A model generated the notes under the pieces. The model was not told where the DNA came from. It was given only the letters and a program-made list of their open reading frames with translations, and made no database searches. This document shows, piece by piece, positions 45,123 through 54,910 of a stretch of DNA of 64,000 nt. This stretch comes from an uncultured Flavobacteriales bacterium (lineage in GTDB: Bacteria; Bacteroidota; Bacteroidia; Flavobacteriales_G; Salibacteraceae): NCBI GenBank assembly GCA_905479105.1, contig CAJQLE010000004.1, positions 620,001 to 684,000 on the forward strand, read 5' to 3'. Each line of letters begins with the position of its first letter. Position 1 is the first letter of the stretch. The position numbers and the translations under genes were made by a program.

Positions 45123-47009
45123 TTAGCTCATGAGCTCGTCAAGCTCCATCCAGCGCATTGATTTTTCATCAAGGTTATCAGTTATTTCACCCAACTCACT
45201 AGCCAATTTTTGCAATTCATCAAACGGCAAGCTGGTGTTTTGAAGCTTTTCTTCTAGTGACTTCTTGTTCAACTCTAATTGTGGGATTTCTTTTTCTAAT
45301 TTCTCGAACTCATACTTCTCTTTAAAGCTCAGCTTCTTTTTAGGAGTAGATTTTTTAGTTTCCAAAGTTGGCTTAGGTGCTGGCTTTTCTGGTGATTTCT
45401 TTTTATCCGAGGCTTCTTTTAAAACAACCTGTTTGTATTCTGAATAAGGACCCCAGAAATCTTTAATCTCGGCATTTCCTTTAAACACAAAAAGGTGATC
45501 TACCAATTTGTCAAGGAAATAACGGTCGTGAGAAACCACAATCAAACAACCAGCAAAATTTTCAAGAAACTCTTCTAACTTCTGGAGTGTGAGCAAATCT
45601 AAATCATTGGTCGGCTCATCCAGGATAAGGAAGTTAGGATTCTTCATCAAAACGGTCATCAGGTGCAAGCGTCTTCGTTCTCCACCACTAAGTTTTGACA
45701 CATAAGTGTACTGCATTTCAGGTGGGAAGAGAAAGTGCTGTAAGAATGCAGAGGCCGTTAGTTTTGATCCATCGCTTAGCGTAATAACTTCAGCAATATC
45801 TTTTAAAACTTCAATCACACGTTTATCCTCGCTTAGTTTAATACCTTCTTGAGAATAATAGCCATAAACTATAGTGTCTCCAACATTCACTTTGCCAGAG
45901 TCAGCTTGTTCTTTTCCCGTGATAATATTTAGGAAGGTGCTCTTCCCTATTCCATTCTTTCCGATAATCCCAATTCGTTCCCCACCCTTGAAGGTGTAAT
46001 CAAACCCTTTGAGAATATGATTTTCACCGTAGCTTTTGTATACCTTTTTCAGCTCAAGAATCTTGCCTCCGACACGTGACATTTTCACATCAAGCTTCAA
46101 CTCATCTTGTCGTTTCCCACTTTTAGCTTTGGCTTCAATTTCATAATAGGCATCAATCCTAGACTTGCTTTTAGTAGTGCGCGCTTTGGGTTGACGTCTC
46201 ATCCACTCAAGCTCTTTTTTCATCAGCTTGCCAGCCTTACCAATTTCAACTTGAAAAGCCTCTTCTCTTTCAGATCGCTTGAGTAAGAAATAGCTGTAAT
46301 TACCTTGATGACGATACATAGTTCCATCGTTCATCTCAAGAATAACGTTGCAAACCCTGTCCAAAAAGTATCTATCATGCGTCACCATCAGCAGCGTAAC
46401 TGACGATTGAGTCAAGTAATCTTCCAGCCACTCAACCATTTCAATATCCAAATGATTGGTTGGTTCATCTAATATTAAGAAGTCGGGTTCATCAAGCAAT
46501 ACTAAAGCAAGTGCGAGCCTTTTCTTTTGCCCACCACTTAGCGTGCTTATAAGTTGCGTCAAATCTTTTATGCCAAAGCGAGTAAGCATTGCCTCTAATC
46601 TTCGATCAAAATCCCAAGCTTCTAGTGAATCCATTAAGGCTTGAGCATCTTCTAACGCTTTATAAGCAGCATCAGATCCAGAGCTCGAGGCTTCCAATTT
46701 CAGGTTGTAATCCTCAATAACTTCAAGTATTCTAGCGCTTGCCGTTGTCACAAATGCCTCAATGATTTGATTTTCATTCAGATCAGGCTCCTGTTCTAGG
46801 TAAGCTACTCTAACGCCCTGACGATAGGTAAATGTGCCGGTATCTTGAACATCTTTTGAAGACAAAATCCGGAGCAAGGTGCTTTTACCAGTGCCGTTAT
46901 TTGCGATTAGAGCTACTTTATCTCCCTTGGCTAATCCAAAGTTGATATTCTGAAATAAGGGCTTTATTCCAAAGGATTTTGAAAAGTTTTCTACAGATAG
47001 ATAATTCAT
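45123..47009 (-). CDS. ABC-F family ATPase (Uup-like)
   Basis: 628 residues from ATG at 47009; the frame extends 20 codons upstream without family similarity. Two ABC domains follow each other. The first has ANNGTGKST, LSGGQKKRLALA and FLILDEPTNHLD. The second has GKNGIGKST, LSGGERRRLHLM and FLILDEPTNDLD. Between them lies the ABC-F linker (MKKELEWMRRQPKARTTKSK). The C-terminus (from about 550) is a lysine-rich coiled coil like that of Uup. ABC-F proteins act on ribosomes or, for Uup, in DNA/ribosome quality control. No membrane domain is present. Confidence 0.92.
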   Translation of the reverse strand: MNYLSVENFSKSFGIKPLFQNINFGLAKGDKVALIANNGTGKSTLLRILSSKDVQDTGTFTYRQGVRVAYLEQEPDLNENQIIEAFVTTASARILEVIEDYNLKLEASSSGSDAAYKALEDAQALMDSLEAWDFDRRLEAMLTRFGIKDLTQLISTLSGGQKKRLALALVLLDEPDFLILDEPTNHLDIEMVEWLEDYLTQSSVTLLMVTHDRYFLDRVCNVILEMNDGTMYRHQGNYSYFLLKRSEREEAFQVEIGKAGKLMKKELEWMRRQPKARTTKSKSRIDAYYEIEAKAKSGKRQDELKLDVKMSRVGGKILELKKVYKSYGENHILKGFDYTFKGGERIGIIGKNGIGKSTFLNIITGKEQADSGKVNVGDTIVYGYYSQEGIKLSEDKRVIEVLKDIAEVITLSDGSKLTASAFLQHFLFPPEMQYTYVSKLSGGERRRLHLMTVLMKNPNFLILDEPTNDLDLLTLQKLEEFLENFAGCLIVVSHDRYFLDKLVDHLFVFKGNAEIKDFWGPYSEYKQVVLKEASDKKKSPEKPAPKPTLETKKSTPKKKLSFKEKYEFEKLEKEIPQLELNKKSLEEKLQNTSLPFDELQKLASELGEITDNLDEKSMRWMELDELMS

Positions 47010-47130
47010 TGCTGCGAAGATGCGATGAGTAGATGATAGTTTGAAGAATATATTTAGGCAGCTTTCCACTTAAAATTCGTCTCAACTAAAAGTCTTAGCA
47101 AACCAGAAACTATATTTGAAACGTAATTAA

Positions 47131-47664
47131 ATGATCATGAAACACTTGCTGTCACTTTTTCTTTTAATTTCATTCAGTTATGCCGCTATGGCTCAATTGG
47201 ATCCAAATAGACCAAATCCAATTTTCGATTTTGACGAAGTAACTCACATCACAATTGATATTTCAGAAGAGGACTATAATGCACTGAGAGCTGAAGATCC
47301 TAGCGCAATGTATAACTGGACGAATGTTTTAAAAAAGCATGTAAAATCTAAGTCTGATTACGAAGATTTTTGGAGTAAACTAGAACTAGTAGAATATTCA
47401 GAATCAATTGTAGATGCAAAGTACTATACCTTTTTTAGCGATACGATCTTCAAAGAGAAGTTTTGCACGTTTGTAAAAATGACCAAGGGAGACGCATTCT
47501 ATAAAGATATCTTGGTTTTTAAGAAAGAAGGTGTAATTCAAGGAATTGCCAAGCTATGCATGAGTTGCGATAAAGCAAGCTTCGCTCCTCCAACTGTTTT
47601 TACCGATTGCTTTGGTGAATATGATGAGTTCGATAGGATAAGAGAAAAAGGATTGTTCGAATAG
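47131..47664 (+). CDS. Small exported protein, unknown
   Basis: 177 residues; ATG at 47137 is an equally good start. Signal peptide: MKHLLSLFLLISFSYAAMAQ. The mature part contains ISEEDYNALRAEDPSAMYNW and a cysteine pair (LCMSCDKASF). No family is recognised. A candidate -7 box (TATATTTG at 47111-47118) lies 13 bases before the ATG, without a clear upstream element, so the transcript could have a very short leader. Confidence 0.6.
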   Translation: MIMKHLLSLFLLISFSYAAMAQLDPNRPNPIFDFDEVTHITIDISEEDYNALRAEDPSAMYNWTNVLKKHVKSKSDYEDFWSKLELVEYSESIVDAKYYTFFSDTIFKEKFCTFVKMTKGDAFYKDILVFKKEGVIQGIAKLCMSCDKASFAPPTVFTDCFGEYDEFDRIREKGLFE

Positions 47665-47772
47665 TTTCAATTCAGATTTTTTTTAACCGTTCACAAATTA
47701 AATCCGACCGTTTATTCATTGGTGTTTTAGAATATGGGCTAAACTTTTTAGAATTGAGTAAAATCAATCACC

Positions 47773-49557
47773 ATGAAAAACGTTACCCTTTCTTTTATCG
47801 GAATGCTAATGTCCGGAATAGTATCAGCACAATGCCCACCACCGAGTGCTTTCAGCACATTAGACATTAATAATGTAAGTGCCACCAACAGCGGTGACCT
47901 CTGGTGGGACATGATGAACGCAGGCTATGAAGCCCCAAAAGGGTCTGGCATTAACGCTATTTTCTCTGGTTCCATTTGGATCGGAGGACTTGATACGGGG
48001 AATTTCACTTACACTGCTGGTCAATTGTATCGCCAAAGCGGTGTTGACTTCTTCCCGGGTCCCATTTCTTCAGATGGAACTACTAATGCGGCAGTCTGCA
48101 GCGAGTTTGATCGTTTGTGGAAGCTTGATGCTAGTGATATATCCGATTTCATTTCGGGGCAATCGCCAGTTGAAGCCATTCTCTCATGGCCTGCAAAAGG
48201 AAATTCATATTTCATCAATGCAATTACGAATGACCTAGCCCCATTCTATGATTCAAACGGAGATGGATTGTATAATCATGAAGATGGCGACTATCCTCTA
48301 ATTAAAGGTGATCAGGCGGTTTTCTGGGTTTTTAACGATATTGGAAACCTACACACGGAAACTATGGGAGGCTAGTTTGGACTCGAAATTCACACTATGG
48401 CCTATTCTTATACTCAACCTGGACATGTCAATAATGCTACATATTATGATTACACATTGATCAACCGCAGCGATCGCGAATATCACGATACATATATAGG
48501 TCTATTCACAGATATCGACTTAGGAAATTTTTCAGATGATTATGTCGGTTTTGATGTAGATAGAAAAATGGCTTATGGTTACAACGGAGATCCTTTTGAT
48601 GATGGCGCCAGTGGTTACGGAACTGATCTCGCAATGGTTGGAATGCAAATGAATAAAGCTCCATATTTAGACATTGGTGCGGAAAGTGAAATGCATAACT
48701 CAACGCATTTAACAGGTGGTGGCGATCCATACGGCTCACCAACAATATCTTTCGAATACTATAATTTCCTTAAAGGATTGAGAAAAGATGGAACCGACAG
48801 AACAGACAGCCAAGGAAATACAGTTTTGCACACCTACCCTGACGCTCCTGATCAAAATGGCGAATCAATGTGTAATACCAACGTTATTCCTGGTGATTAT
48901 AAAATCCTGATGTCATTTGGGCCTCTTACTCTTTCTCCAGGCGATTTGAATGGGTTTAGTTATTCTGTAATTTGGGTCAGAGATAGCTCTTTGAACGGAT
49001 CAAATTGTCCAGACATAACAGTCTTCGAAAATGCTGCAGATTCTGTTGATCAGTTTTACACCGACAACAAATGCTCAACATTTGATGTGACAATCTCTGG
49101 TGATGTTATTAATTCAGAAATAGGACAAAACAATGGATCTATCAATGTTACAATTAGTGGCTCTAACGGAAATTACAATTATGCTTGGTCTGATGGCCAA
49201 ATGGGAGATTCAATAGGAAGTCTTGCTTCTGGAAACTACACCGTTACTGTTTCTGATGTGTTCGGATGTTCCGCTGAAAAATCCTTCAACATCTCAGAAG
49301 TACTTGGTATCAATGATTTTGACATAGGCAAATTGTCAATTTACCCTAACCCAAGCACAGATGGACTTTATTACTTCGATAAAGCAACGGACGAAAATGT
49401 TACTGTTGATGTTTTTGATGCTTTGGGGCAACATATCAAAACGCAAAGGACATCTCTGCAAATAGATATGCAGGACTTTGCACCTGGGTACTACATCATC
49501 AAAGTAAAAATGAAATCAGGAGAAACTTCATTGCACAAGGTGTTGAGAACCGAATAA
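47773..49557 (+). pseudogene. T9SS surface protein with SprB repeat, split by in-frame TAG
   Basis: The frame from 47773 (signal peptide KNVTLSFIGMLMSGIVSAQ) reaches TAG at 48373-48375 and continues in the same frame with FGLEIHTMAYSY to 49557. The sequence on both sides belongs to one family: WWDMMNAGYEAPKG, IFSGSIWIGGLD and VFWVFNDIGN before; YYDYTLINRSDREYHDTYIGL after. A SprB-type repeat then follows (GSINVTISGSNGNYNYAWSDG, SGNYTVTVSDVFGCS) and a type A T9SS tail (SIYPNPSTDG, FAPGYYIIKV). Joined length is about 594 residues. A single substitution (for example CAG to TAG) explains the break. SprB-like adhesins act in gliding or surface attachment. Confidence 0.85.
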
Positions 49558-49580
49558 GAGTTTTTCAATTAGATATAAGG

Positions 49581-49614
49581 TGCCTCAACTACAAATTAGT
49601 TGGGGCATTTTTTT
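49581..49614 (+). terminator. Terminator after the SprB-repeat gene
   Basis: TGCCTCAACT, a short loop and AGTTGGGGCA pair over ten positions (one G-T), followed by a run of seven T. Confidence 0.85.
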
Positions 49615-49689
49615 GGTCGACCAAACACTTATTTTCGCCATCATATAATTTATTAGTTGCGGATTCCTTACATAAAAAACTAAACCTTT

Positions 49690-51447
49690 ATGCTTAAACC
49701 TATTGCTCTTGCGATAGCCTTTTTGTCTATTTCAATAATCATTATGGCCCAAGGCTATGATGTTACCTTTTCCGAGGAAATTAAACTCAAAGGAAAGGAC
49801 AAAGCATATACTCAAGAAATCATAGGTGAAGATGAAGATTACTTATTCCTGCTGCTAACTGACAAGCCAGATGGTAGTTATTCGAGCAACCAAATCTTCA
49901 TCCAAAAAATAGATAAGAACACACTGAAAATAAAACAGCAAAAAGGTATCTATTCGTCTAAATCTGAAAAACGGCAATTCCCATACAGAAGCTTATTTAA
50001 GACCAAGGATGGATTCGTTATATTCTTAGAAACGAGCAAGAAAAATGTGAATGAAGTCTATGCAATGCGCTTAGATAATGACCTGAATCTAGCTCTTGAG
50101 AGGAAAAAGATATACACCTATAACTCGAAGGAAGAAGATACCCGATTATTGAGTAATACTAAAGCGAATGATTTTGTTCTTCTCAGTCAAAAGTATGTTG
50201 AAGAAGGTCAGAGGATTGATGTTGTTTACACTGCCTTTGATGAAGAATTTTTTCAAACCCACACCGGTCAAATACCGCTGGAAGTAGTTTCGAAAGTGAG
50301 TCAGAAACGAGCACGGAAACGCTCTCTTAGTGTACTTGATGATTTTGATTTTACTGCTCAAAGTGAGCTAATCTCATTGATAAGAATAAGCATTGACAAT
50401 GCGCCAGATCGCTTTGAGCTTTCGTTTGTAAACACCAATACCGGTGACAATGAACGACTCCCTGTTGTCTTATCAAACAATGCCTACTTTGATGATTACA
50501 GGTTGATCATAAGTGGCGATGAGTTGATACTCTCTGGATTTTATTCAGATGAAGTAGAAAGAAATAGAATACTCTCTTCTAAGACTTATAAAGCAGCAAA
50601 TTCAGATCTCAACGGGACTTTCTTTCAGAGATATCGAATCTCAGATAGAATGATGCTCTCAAACACTCAAACTCCATTTGATGTTGAATTTTTGAATTAT
50701 ATATCCGATAATAATCCCGCATTAAAACCAGGTTTATTCAGTATAAATCTGTTTGGGAATAAGGACAAAAACGAAGATGAAGAGGATCTGTCGGACAATT
50801 ATAGGATTAGAAATGTAGTTTATAATACGGAGAATCAATATGCTACTTTCTATTGTGAATATGTTAGCAATACGGTCCATACAAGTACCAGCACAAATGC
50901 CAACGGAGTTACAACTACTTCAACAACTTATAGAAGTATTAGAGGCAATCTCTTTTATTACAGAATTTCTCTGAAAGATGGAAAAATGCAATGGTTTAAC
51001 ACAGTGCGTAAATATGAAAACTACTCCAGCAGCGGTAGTTATGTGTGGTACATTAAATCATTGGATGTGCTTCCTAAGGAATCTGGTGACTTGATTTTTT
51101 ACAAAACTTCAAGAGTATTTAATGAGAATGATCCTTCTGATTTGAAAGGTGAGAAAATTAAGACGAAAAAACTTGAGCAAAATTTCTTCACATCTATCGT
51201 AAATCCAAGAGATGGCAGCTATGAGAATTACTTACCATCCTTGTCTTCTAGGAATCTTAAAGGACACATGAAAGTTCAATTGGATGAGAAGTTTAGGAGT
51301 GCATATGGTCAATCCGTTTTCACCATTAATATCAAATACAGTTTAAAACCTCAGTACTATCCTTTATACCTAATTCTATCTTATATCAGGCTATTCGGAG
51401 CTGAAGTATACAGTGAAAAATATACCCTAGCTCGCATTGATTATTAG
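49690..51447 (+). CDS. Large exported protein, unknown
   Basis: 585 residues with a signal peptide (MLKPIALAIAFLSISIIIMAQ). The mature part is strand-rich and charged, with segments such as DRFELSFVNTNTGDNERLPV, YATFYCEYVSNTVHTSTST and ALKPGLFSINLFGNKDKNEDE. I recognise no domain and see no T9SS tail. Similar proteins of this kind are frequent in Flavobacteriia. It is flanked by its own spacers and looks monocistronic. Confidence 0.65.
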   Translation: MLKPIALAIAFLSISIIIMAQGYDVTFSEEIKLKGKDKAYTQEIIGEDEDYLFLLLTDKPDGSYSSNQIFIQKIDKNTLKIKQQKGIYSSKSEKRQFPYRSLFKTKDGFVIFLETSKKNVNEVYAMRLDNDLNLALERKKIYTYNSKEEDTRLLSNTKANDFVLLSQKYVEEGQRIDVVYTAFDEEFFQTHTGQIPLEVVSKVSQKRARKRSLSVLDDFDFTAQSELISLIRISIDNAPDRFELSFVNTNTGDNERLPVVLSNNAYFDDYRLIISGDELILSGFYSDEVERNRILSSKTYKAANSDLNGTFFQRYRISDRMMLSNTQTPFDVEFLNYISDNNPALKPGLFSINLFGNKDKNEDEEDLSDNYRIRNVVYNTENQYATFYCEYVSNTVHTSTSTNANGVTTTSTTYRSIRGNLFYYRISLKDGKMQWFNTVRKYENYSSSGSYVWYIKSLDVLPKESGDLIFYKTSRVFNENDPSDLKGEKIKTKKLEQNFFTSIVNPRDGSYENYLPSLSSRNLKGHMKVQLDEKFRSAYGQSVFTINIKYSLKPQYYPLYLILSYIRLFGAEVYSEKYTLARIDY

Positions 51448-51658
51448 GTCTAATCACTAGCCTTTTATTCGGTTAAAACATCATATGCAAGGTGCTCATT
51501 GATCGTCTTGTTTTATTTCTGACTAATCCACTTGATTAGCAGATAGTTATGAATTTAAAAGATCTTTGACGATTTAACCTGAAATCAACCTTCAATCAAA
51601 CGTCTATTTATAATTTCGTTCAGTAATATTTAATGAATAAAGTCCGCATAACTGGTAA

Positions 51659-53080
51659 ATGAAAAATACCTATTTCAACCTTATTGACCAAACCTTTTAT
51701 TTTCCTCAAGAAGGCTTTGACCTGAGAGATGGATACCTCACTTTTCATGGTATATCTCTCAAGCATTTAATTGAGAAATACGGTACTCCATTCCGATTCA
51801 TTTACCTTCCTAAAATAGGTGATCAGATAAAGAAAGCGCGCAACTTGTTTAATCGCGCTATCAAGAAACACGGCTACAAAGGAGAATACCACTATTGCTA
51901 TTGCACTAAATGCAATCACTTTTCGCATGTTATCTCAGCTGCATTGAAGCATGACGTGCATTTAGAAACATCATCTGCATTCGATATAGACTTGATCCAA
52001 AACCTATATAAAGAGGAGAAAATTGACAAGAAAAGGATCATCGTCAATAATGGATACAAGACGGATGATTATCTCAAAAAGATCATTTCACTGCACGAAA
52101 TGGACTTTACCAATATTATCGTTGTTTTAGATAGCAAGTCTGAATTGGCTCGACTAACTGCTGTTGCAAAAACGGTAGGCATCAAAAAGCCAATTAAAAT
52201 TGGAATAAGAATGGCCATTAATGAGGAAGCTCAATCTGCCTATTACACTTCCAGACTAGGAATACGTCATGCTGAAATCAATGATTTTTTCAATGCTGAA
52301 ATCAAAGACAATGAGTTGGTTGAGTTCAAAATGCTTCACTTCTTTGTAGATTCAGGTATAAAGGACAGCCTTTACTATTGGGGAGAATTTCAAAAAGCAC
52401 TCAAACTTTATATTGATCTTAAGAAACAATCAAAGACCTTAGATTCTTTCAATTTAGGCGGTGGCTTTCCGATCAAAAATAACTTGGGTTTCGAATATGA
52501 CTTTAACTATGTCATCAATGAAATAGTGAAAGGTATCAAGGAGGCTTGCGATAATGACAATGTGCCAGAACCGCACATATTTACTGAGTTTGGCAAGTAT
52601 ACAGTTGGCGAAAGTGGGGCCATCATCTTCAAAGTATTGGAGCAGAAGCAACAAAACGACAACGAATCGTGGTATTTGATTGATAATAGCCTGATGAATA
52701 CCATTCCTGATGCATGGTCAATTCATGAAAAGTTCATTTTGCTTCCAATTAACAAATGGAACAATGAATACCGAAGGGCCAATATTGGTGGAATAAGTTG
52801 CGATCATTCTGATTATTACAACTCCGAAGATTTTAATCAGGAGGTGTTACTTCCCACCTACCCTGAAACAGACAAAGAACCTTTGTATTTGGGTTTCTTT
52901 CACACAGGTGCTTATCAGGATGCCATTAGTGGATATGGAGGAATAAAGCATTGCCTTATCCCCTCGCCCAAGCACGTGATCATTGATCGAGACGATAAAG
53001 GAAATATTATAGACTACGTTTATCGAAACGAGCAGTCAGCGGAAGATATGTTTAGACTATTAGGATACAATCAAGAATGA
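51659..53080 (+). CDS. speA: Arginine decarboxylase, fold type III PLP enzyme (short form)
   Basis: 473 residues, much shorter than E. coli SpeA (~660). The N-terminus (LIDQTFYFPQEGFDL) and EYHYCYCTKCNHFSHVI, with the PLP lysine before CN, are typical of the Bacteroidota enzyme. VHLETSSAFDIDLIQ, FHTGAYQDAISGYGG, SFNLGGGFPIKN and GGISCDHSDYY fill the barrel and dimer site (Cys-Asp motif). It converts arginine to agmatine. Substrate assignment is strengthened by the agmatinase gene that overlaps it by 4 bases. Confidence 0.88.
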   Translation: MKNTYFNLIDQTFYFPQEGFDLRDGYLTFHGISLKHLIEKYGTPFRFIYLPKIGDQIKKARNLFNRAIKKHGYKGEYHYCYCTKCNHFSHVISAALKHDVHLETSSAFDIDLIQNLYKEEKIDKKRIIVNNGYKTDDYLKKIISLHEMDFTNIIVVLDSKSELARLTAVAKTVGIKKPIKIGIRMAINEEAQSAYYTSRLGIRHAEINDFFNAEIKDNELVEFKMLHFFVDSGIKDSLYYWGEFQKALKLYIDLKKQSKTLDSFNLGGGFPIKNNLGFEYDFNYVINEIVKGIKEACDNDNVPEPHIFTEFGKYTVGESGAIIFKVLEQKQQNDNESWYLIDNSLMNTIPDAWSIHEKFILLPINKWNNEYRRANIGGISCDHSDYYNSEDFNQEVLLPTYPETDKEPLYLGFFHTGAYQDAISGYGGIKHCLIPSPKHVIIDRDDKGNIIDYVYRNEQSAEDMFRLLGYNQE

Positions 53081-53931
53081 CAAATTTTGCAGGAGTAGCA
53101 GACGAGTTCTGCTCATTTGACTATGCAGCTGTTTTGCTGCAATCTGTTCCTTATGATGGAACCAGCACATGGATAAAAGGCGCTGATAGAGGTTTTTCAG
53201 CCTTTCTTGACGCATTAGAGAACATGGAGCTCTATGACATAGAAACAGGAACTGAGGTTTACCGAAAAGGTGTACATATACTTCCTCAACTGAAAGAAGA
53301 TGCATCTCCCGAAGCCATGTTCAATGAGGTTTATTTCAAGACTAAGGAATTATTGGAAACAGGAAAATACCTTACATTTTTTGGAGGAGAGCACTCCATT
53401 AGTGTTGGAGTAATAAAAGCATTCTACGAGAAGTATGACAACCTTACCGTGCTTCAGCTTGATGCTCATGCTGATTTACGTCCAAGTTATCACGGATCTT
53501 CTTACAATCACGCTTGTGCATTGTATGATGCCAGTGTCAACACGAATCTGATTCAAGTTGGAATTCGCAGCATGGACATTGAAGAAGTGGAGCATATGGA
53601 TAAAAGCAAGACTTTTTTTGCAGAGAACATGTATGGCACTTCTGATTGGATGGATCAATCAATAGCCCTAATGACTGACGATGTTTACCTGACGATTGAC
53701 TTGGATGCTTTTGATCCAGGAATATTACCAGCCACGGGAACTCCAGAACCAGGAGGAATAGATTGGAATACGATGATTCGCTACTTGCGAAAGGTATTCG
53801 AACAAAAAAATGTGGTTGGGTTTGACATCGTTGAACTAGCGCCAATTGAAGGCAACAAAGCTTCTGAGTTTTTAGTGGCTAAACTTTATTACAAATTATT
53901 GAGCTATAAATTTTTGAATCATGGCAAGTAA
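53077..53931 (+). CDS. speB: Agmatinase (ureohydrolase family)
   Basis: 284 residues. The binuclear manganese-site motifs are in place: FFGGEHSIS, QLDAHADLR, and LTIDLDAFDPGILPATGTPEPGG. VGFDIVELAPIEG closes the site. It hydrolyses agmatine to putrescine and urea. The start overlaps the arginine decarboxylase stop by 4 bases, and its end overlaps the next gene by 11 bases, so all three are co-translated. Confidence 0.9.
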   Translation: MTNFAGVADEFCSFDYAAVLLQSVPYDGTSTWIKGADRGFSAFLDALENMELYDIETGTEVYRKGVHILPQLKEDASPEAMFNEVYFKTKELLETGKYLTFFGGEHSISVGVIKAFYEKYDNLTVLQLDAHADLRPSYHGSSYNHACALYDASVNTNLIQVGIRSMDIEEVEHMDKSKTFFAENMYGTSDWMDQSIALMTDDVYLTIDLDAFDPGILPATGTPEPGGIDWNTMIRYLRKVFEQKNVVGFDIVELAPIEGNKASEFLVAKLYYKLLSYKFLNHGK

Positions 53932-54898
53932 AGGACCTATTAGCAATTTCATTCTTGAGCATTATAAGCACTTCAATTCTGCAGCATTGGTAGATGCAGC
54001 TCAAGGCTATGAGAAGCATTTGAATGACGGTAAGAAAATGATGGTGACATTAGCTGGAGCAATGAGTACAGCTGAGTTAGGCAGATCATTTTCCGAAATG
54101 ATTCGTCAAGACAAAGTGCAAATCATTTCTTGCACCGGAGCAAATTTGGAAGAAGATATCATGAACTTAGTGGCTCACAGCCATTATGAGCGGGTTCCAA
54201 ACTATAGAGACTTAACGCCCAAAGAAGAGTATGCTTTGCTCGAGCGCGGACTAAACCGTGTCACAGATACTTGTATTCCTGAAGAGGAAGCATTTAGAAG
54301 ACTTCAGCAGCATATATTCAAGATTTGGAAAGACGCTGAAGATAATGGTGAGAGATACTTCCCTCATGAGTTTATGTACAAGATGCTGCTATCTGGTGTA
54401 CTTGAAGAGCACTATGAAATAGACCCAAAGAACAGTTGGATGCTTGCTGCTGCAAAAAAGAATATGCCAATCATTGTTCCTGGATGGGAAGATTCTACCA
54501 TGGGTAACATTTTCGCTTCATATGTGATGAAAGGAGAGCTAAAAGCTTCTACCATGAAATCAGGAATTGAATACATGACTTACCTAGCAGATTATTACAC
54601 CAAGAATGCCGGTACAGAAGGAATTGGTTTCTTTCAAATTGGTGGAGGCATTGCTGGTGACTTCCCTATTTGCGTGGTTCCAATGCTTTATCAGGATATG
54701 GAAATGCATGATATTCCATTCTGGAGCTACTTTTGTCAAATAAGCGATTCTACAACGAGTTATGGATCATATTCGGGGGCAGTACCTAATGAGAAAATAA
54801 CCTGGGGGAAATTGGACATTGACACGCCTAAATTTATCATTGAATCTGATGCAACCATAGTTGCACCGCTGATTTTCGCCTATTTGTTGGGCTGGTAA
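53921..54898 (+). CDS. Deoxyhypusine-synthase-like enzyme (polyamine transfer)
   Basis: 325 residues of the DHS family. MVTLAGAMSTAELGRSFSEMI and IISCTGANLEEDI form the NAD site. PIIVPGWEDSTMGN, FFQIGGGIAGDFPICVVPML and YGSYSGAVPNEKITWGKL carry the conserved region. The lysine equivalent to the catalytic Lys of eukaryotic DHS is kept (WGK). Bacteria lack eIF5A, the DHS substrate, so the enzyme must transfer the aminobutyl group elsewhere. Bacterial homologues are reported to make homospermidine. Its place after arginine decarboxylase and agmatinase supports a polyamine product. Confidence 0.85.
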   Translation: MASKGPISNFILEHYKHFNSAALVDAAQGYEKHLNDGKKMMVTLAGAMSTAELGRSFSEMIRQDKVQIISCTGANLEEDIMNLVAHSHYERVPNYRDLTPKEEYALLERGLNRVTDTCIPEEEAFRRLQQHIFKIWKDAEDNGERYFPHEFMYKMLLSGVLEEHYEIDPKNSWMLAAAKKNMPIIVPGWEDSTMGNIFASYVMKGELKASTMKSGIEYMTYLADYYTKNAGTEGIGFFQIGGGIAGDFPICVVPMLYQDMEMHDIPFWSYFCQISDSTTSYGSYSGAVPNEKITWGKLDIDTPKFIIESDATIVAPLIFAYLLGW

Positions 54899-54910
54899 AA
54901 AGTCAGACTC

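Noticed and set aside
51448-51658. Small hairpin (CTAATC-GATTAG) before the polyamine operon
   Set aside because: Only six pairs, with no T run and no match to a known leader, so not called as regulatory.
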